6,188 nucleotides of DNA from TMED8 sp964468005 (lineage in GTDB: Bacteria; Pseudomonadota; Alphaproteobacteria; Rhodospirillales; Casp-alpha2), in contig CAYXUT010000171.1 in the NCBI GenBank assembly GCA_964468005.1, forward strand, positions 1 through 6,188, in the 5' to 3' direction. Position 1 is the first letter of the stretch. Each line of letters starts with the position of its first letter. This document shows, in pieces, positions 5,864 to 6,188 of this stretch. The notes below the pieces were generated by a model. It worked only from the letters and a program-made list of their open reading frames with translations, had not been told where the DNA came from and did not search any database. Position numbers and translations under genes: made by a program.

Positions 5864-5885
5864 AGGGGCTGCTGGCCTCTTTTTT
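5864..5885 (+). terminator. Intrinsic terminator after the 5410-5838 gene
   Basis: AGGGGC (5864-5869) pairs with GCCTCT (5875-5880), one G-U included, with an optional extra T-G pair and a short loop. A run of six T (5880-5885) follows directly. It begins 25 bases after the TAA. Confidence 0.75.
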
Positions 5886-5926
5886 GTGCCCGAAATCTGC
5901 CGTGTGATGCTTGTCATCGCGGAACG

Positions 5927-6188
5927 ATGAAATATTCTCTAGGTTACGGGTACGATTTTTTCACGAGCCTTTCCGCTGCTGTCAGTGGCCTTATGCCAAC
6001 GCCGCGCACGCCAAGATGGCGGGAGGCAATGTCGCCAATTCCAGCACGCTCGGTTTTTGGCCACCACGCGTTGTGACAACGATATTGGTAGCCGCCGGGG
6101 GCTCGTACTGATGGCGCGTTCGGCGTACAGGCTTAAAATCGTCAACGCAACCGCTGCATTGATCGGCATGCGGTATACGCAGATACTT
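5927..6188 (+). pseudogene. Frameshifted FlgE-like flagellar hook/rod protein, N-terminal part (runs off window)
   Basis: No single frame encodes the protein, but joined pieces do. Frame starting ATG 5927 reads MKYSLGYGYDFFTSLSAAVSGL to about 5994. The next frame continues YANAAHAKMAGGNVANSSTLGF (about 5994-6059) and later VAAGGSY (to 6108). The first frame resumes with TDGAFGVQA (6107-6133), then a TAA at 6134. This order (SLSAAVSGL, then NxANxxTxGF, then GxYTDGxxGVQA) is that of the N-terminal region of flagellar hook/rod proteins, where NIANSSTVGFK is the classic FlgE/FlgG motif (Pfam Flg_bb_rod). One missing base near 5993 and a two-base loss near 6108 would restore the frame. FlgE builds the hook outside the outer membrane and is usually 400 or more residues. 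The usual Lys/Arg after GF is Trp here, a further sign of decay. After 6134 the frame is closed or unclear. A recent sequencing error cannot be excluded, but several lesions in 200 bases favour decay. Confidence 0.6.

Noticed and set aside
5911..6111. 66-codon frame starting with TTG as an independent gene.
   Set aside because: The start codon is rare and lacks a ribosome site, and the only meaningful part (NVANSSTLGF and nearby) is explained as the middle of the frameshifted hook-like gene.
6111..6188. Open frame from ATG 6111 (MARSAYRLKIVNATAALIGM...) that runs off the window, as the start of a new gene, for example a MotE-like membrane protein.
   Set aside because: It overlaps the flagellar remnant, where the other frames carry hook-protein motifs up to 6133. 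It has only a GGGGG at 6097-6101 as possible ribosome site, and its resemblance to a membrane N-terminus is weak. It may itself be a further shifted piece of the same pseudogene.

Overview
The window looks like chromosomal DNA of moderate-to-high GC from an alphaproteobacterium, probably of the Rhodospirillales type. This rests on protein resemblance and not on any marker gene: an NnrU-family membrane protein, a 17-kDa-antigen/RT0821-type lipoprotein with a glycine zipper, and two small proteins of a kind I associate with that group. I see no rRNA, tRNA, CRISPR array, insertion sequence or prophage gene.

Layout, left to right. (1) The 3' end of an nnrU-like gene (+) meets a complete GMC-family flavin oxidoreductase (-) tail to tail; the two stop codons overlap by four bases. 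(2) Upstream of the oxidoreductase on the same strand lies a decayed acyl-CoA synthetase. Only its first ~97 residues are recognisable, they are split by a one-base frameshift, and an unidentified open tail follows. (3) A complete KdsC-type HAD phosphatase (+) starts divergently from that remnant. (4) About 300 non-coding bases follow, with several hairpins and short blocks resembling a ydaO-type RNA (weak evidence). (5) Three + strand genes are closely spaced: a small exported cysteine-containing protein, a glycine-zipper lipoprotein, and a membrane-anchored alpha/beta hydrolase. They may be cotranscribed and all appear to act in the envelope. (6) A separate small gene of unknown function has a plausible sigma70-like promoter and a good intrinsic terminator. 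(7) The right end appears to be the 5' part of a frameshifted flagellar hook/rod (FlgE-like) pseudogene: its typical N-terminal blocks can be read only by switching frames.

No coherent new multi-gene system is visible. The most notable points are the two frameshifted remnants, which were recovered by joining frames, and the structured stretch before the small exported protein. The remnants could be true gene decay, or base errors if this is a draft or metagenome assembly.
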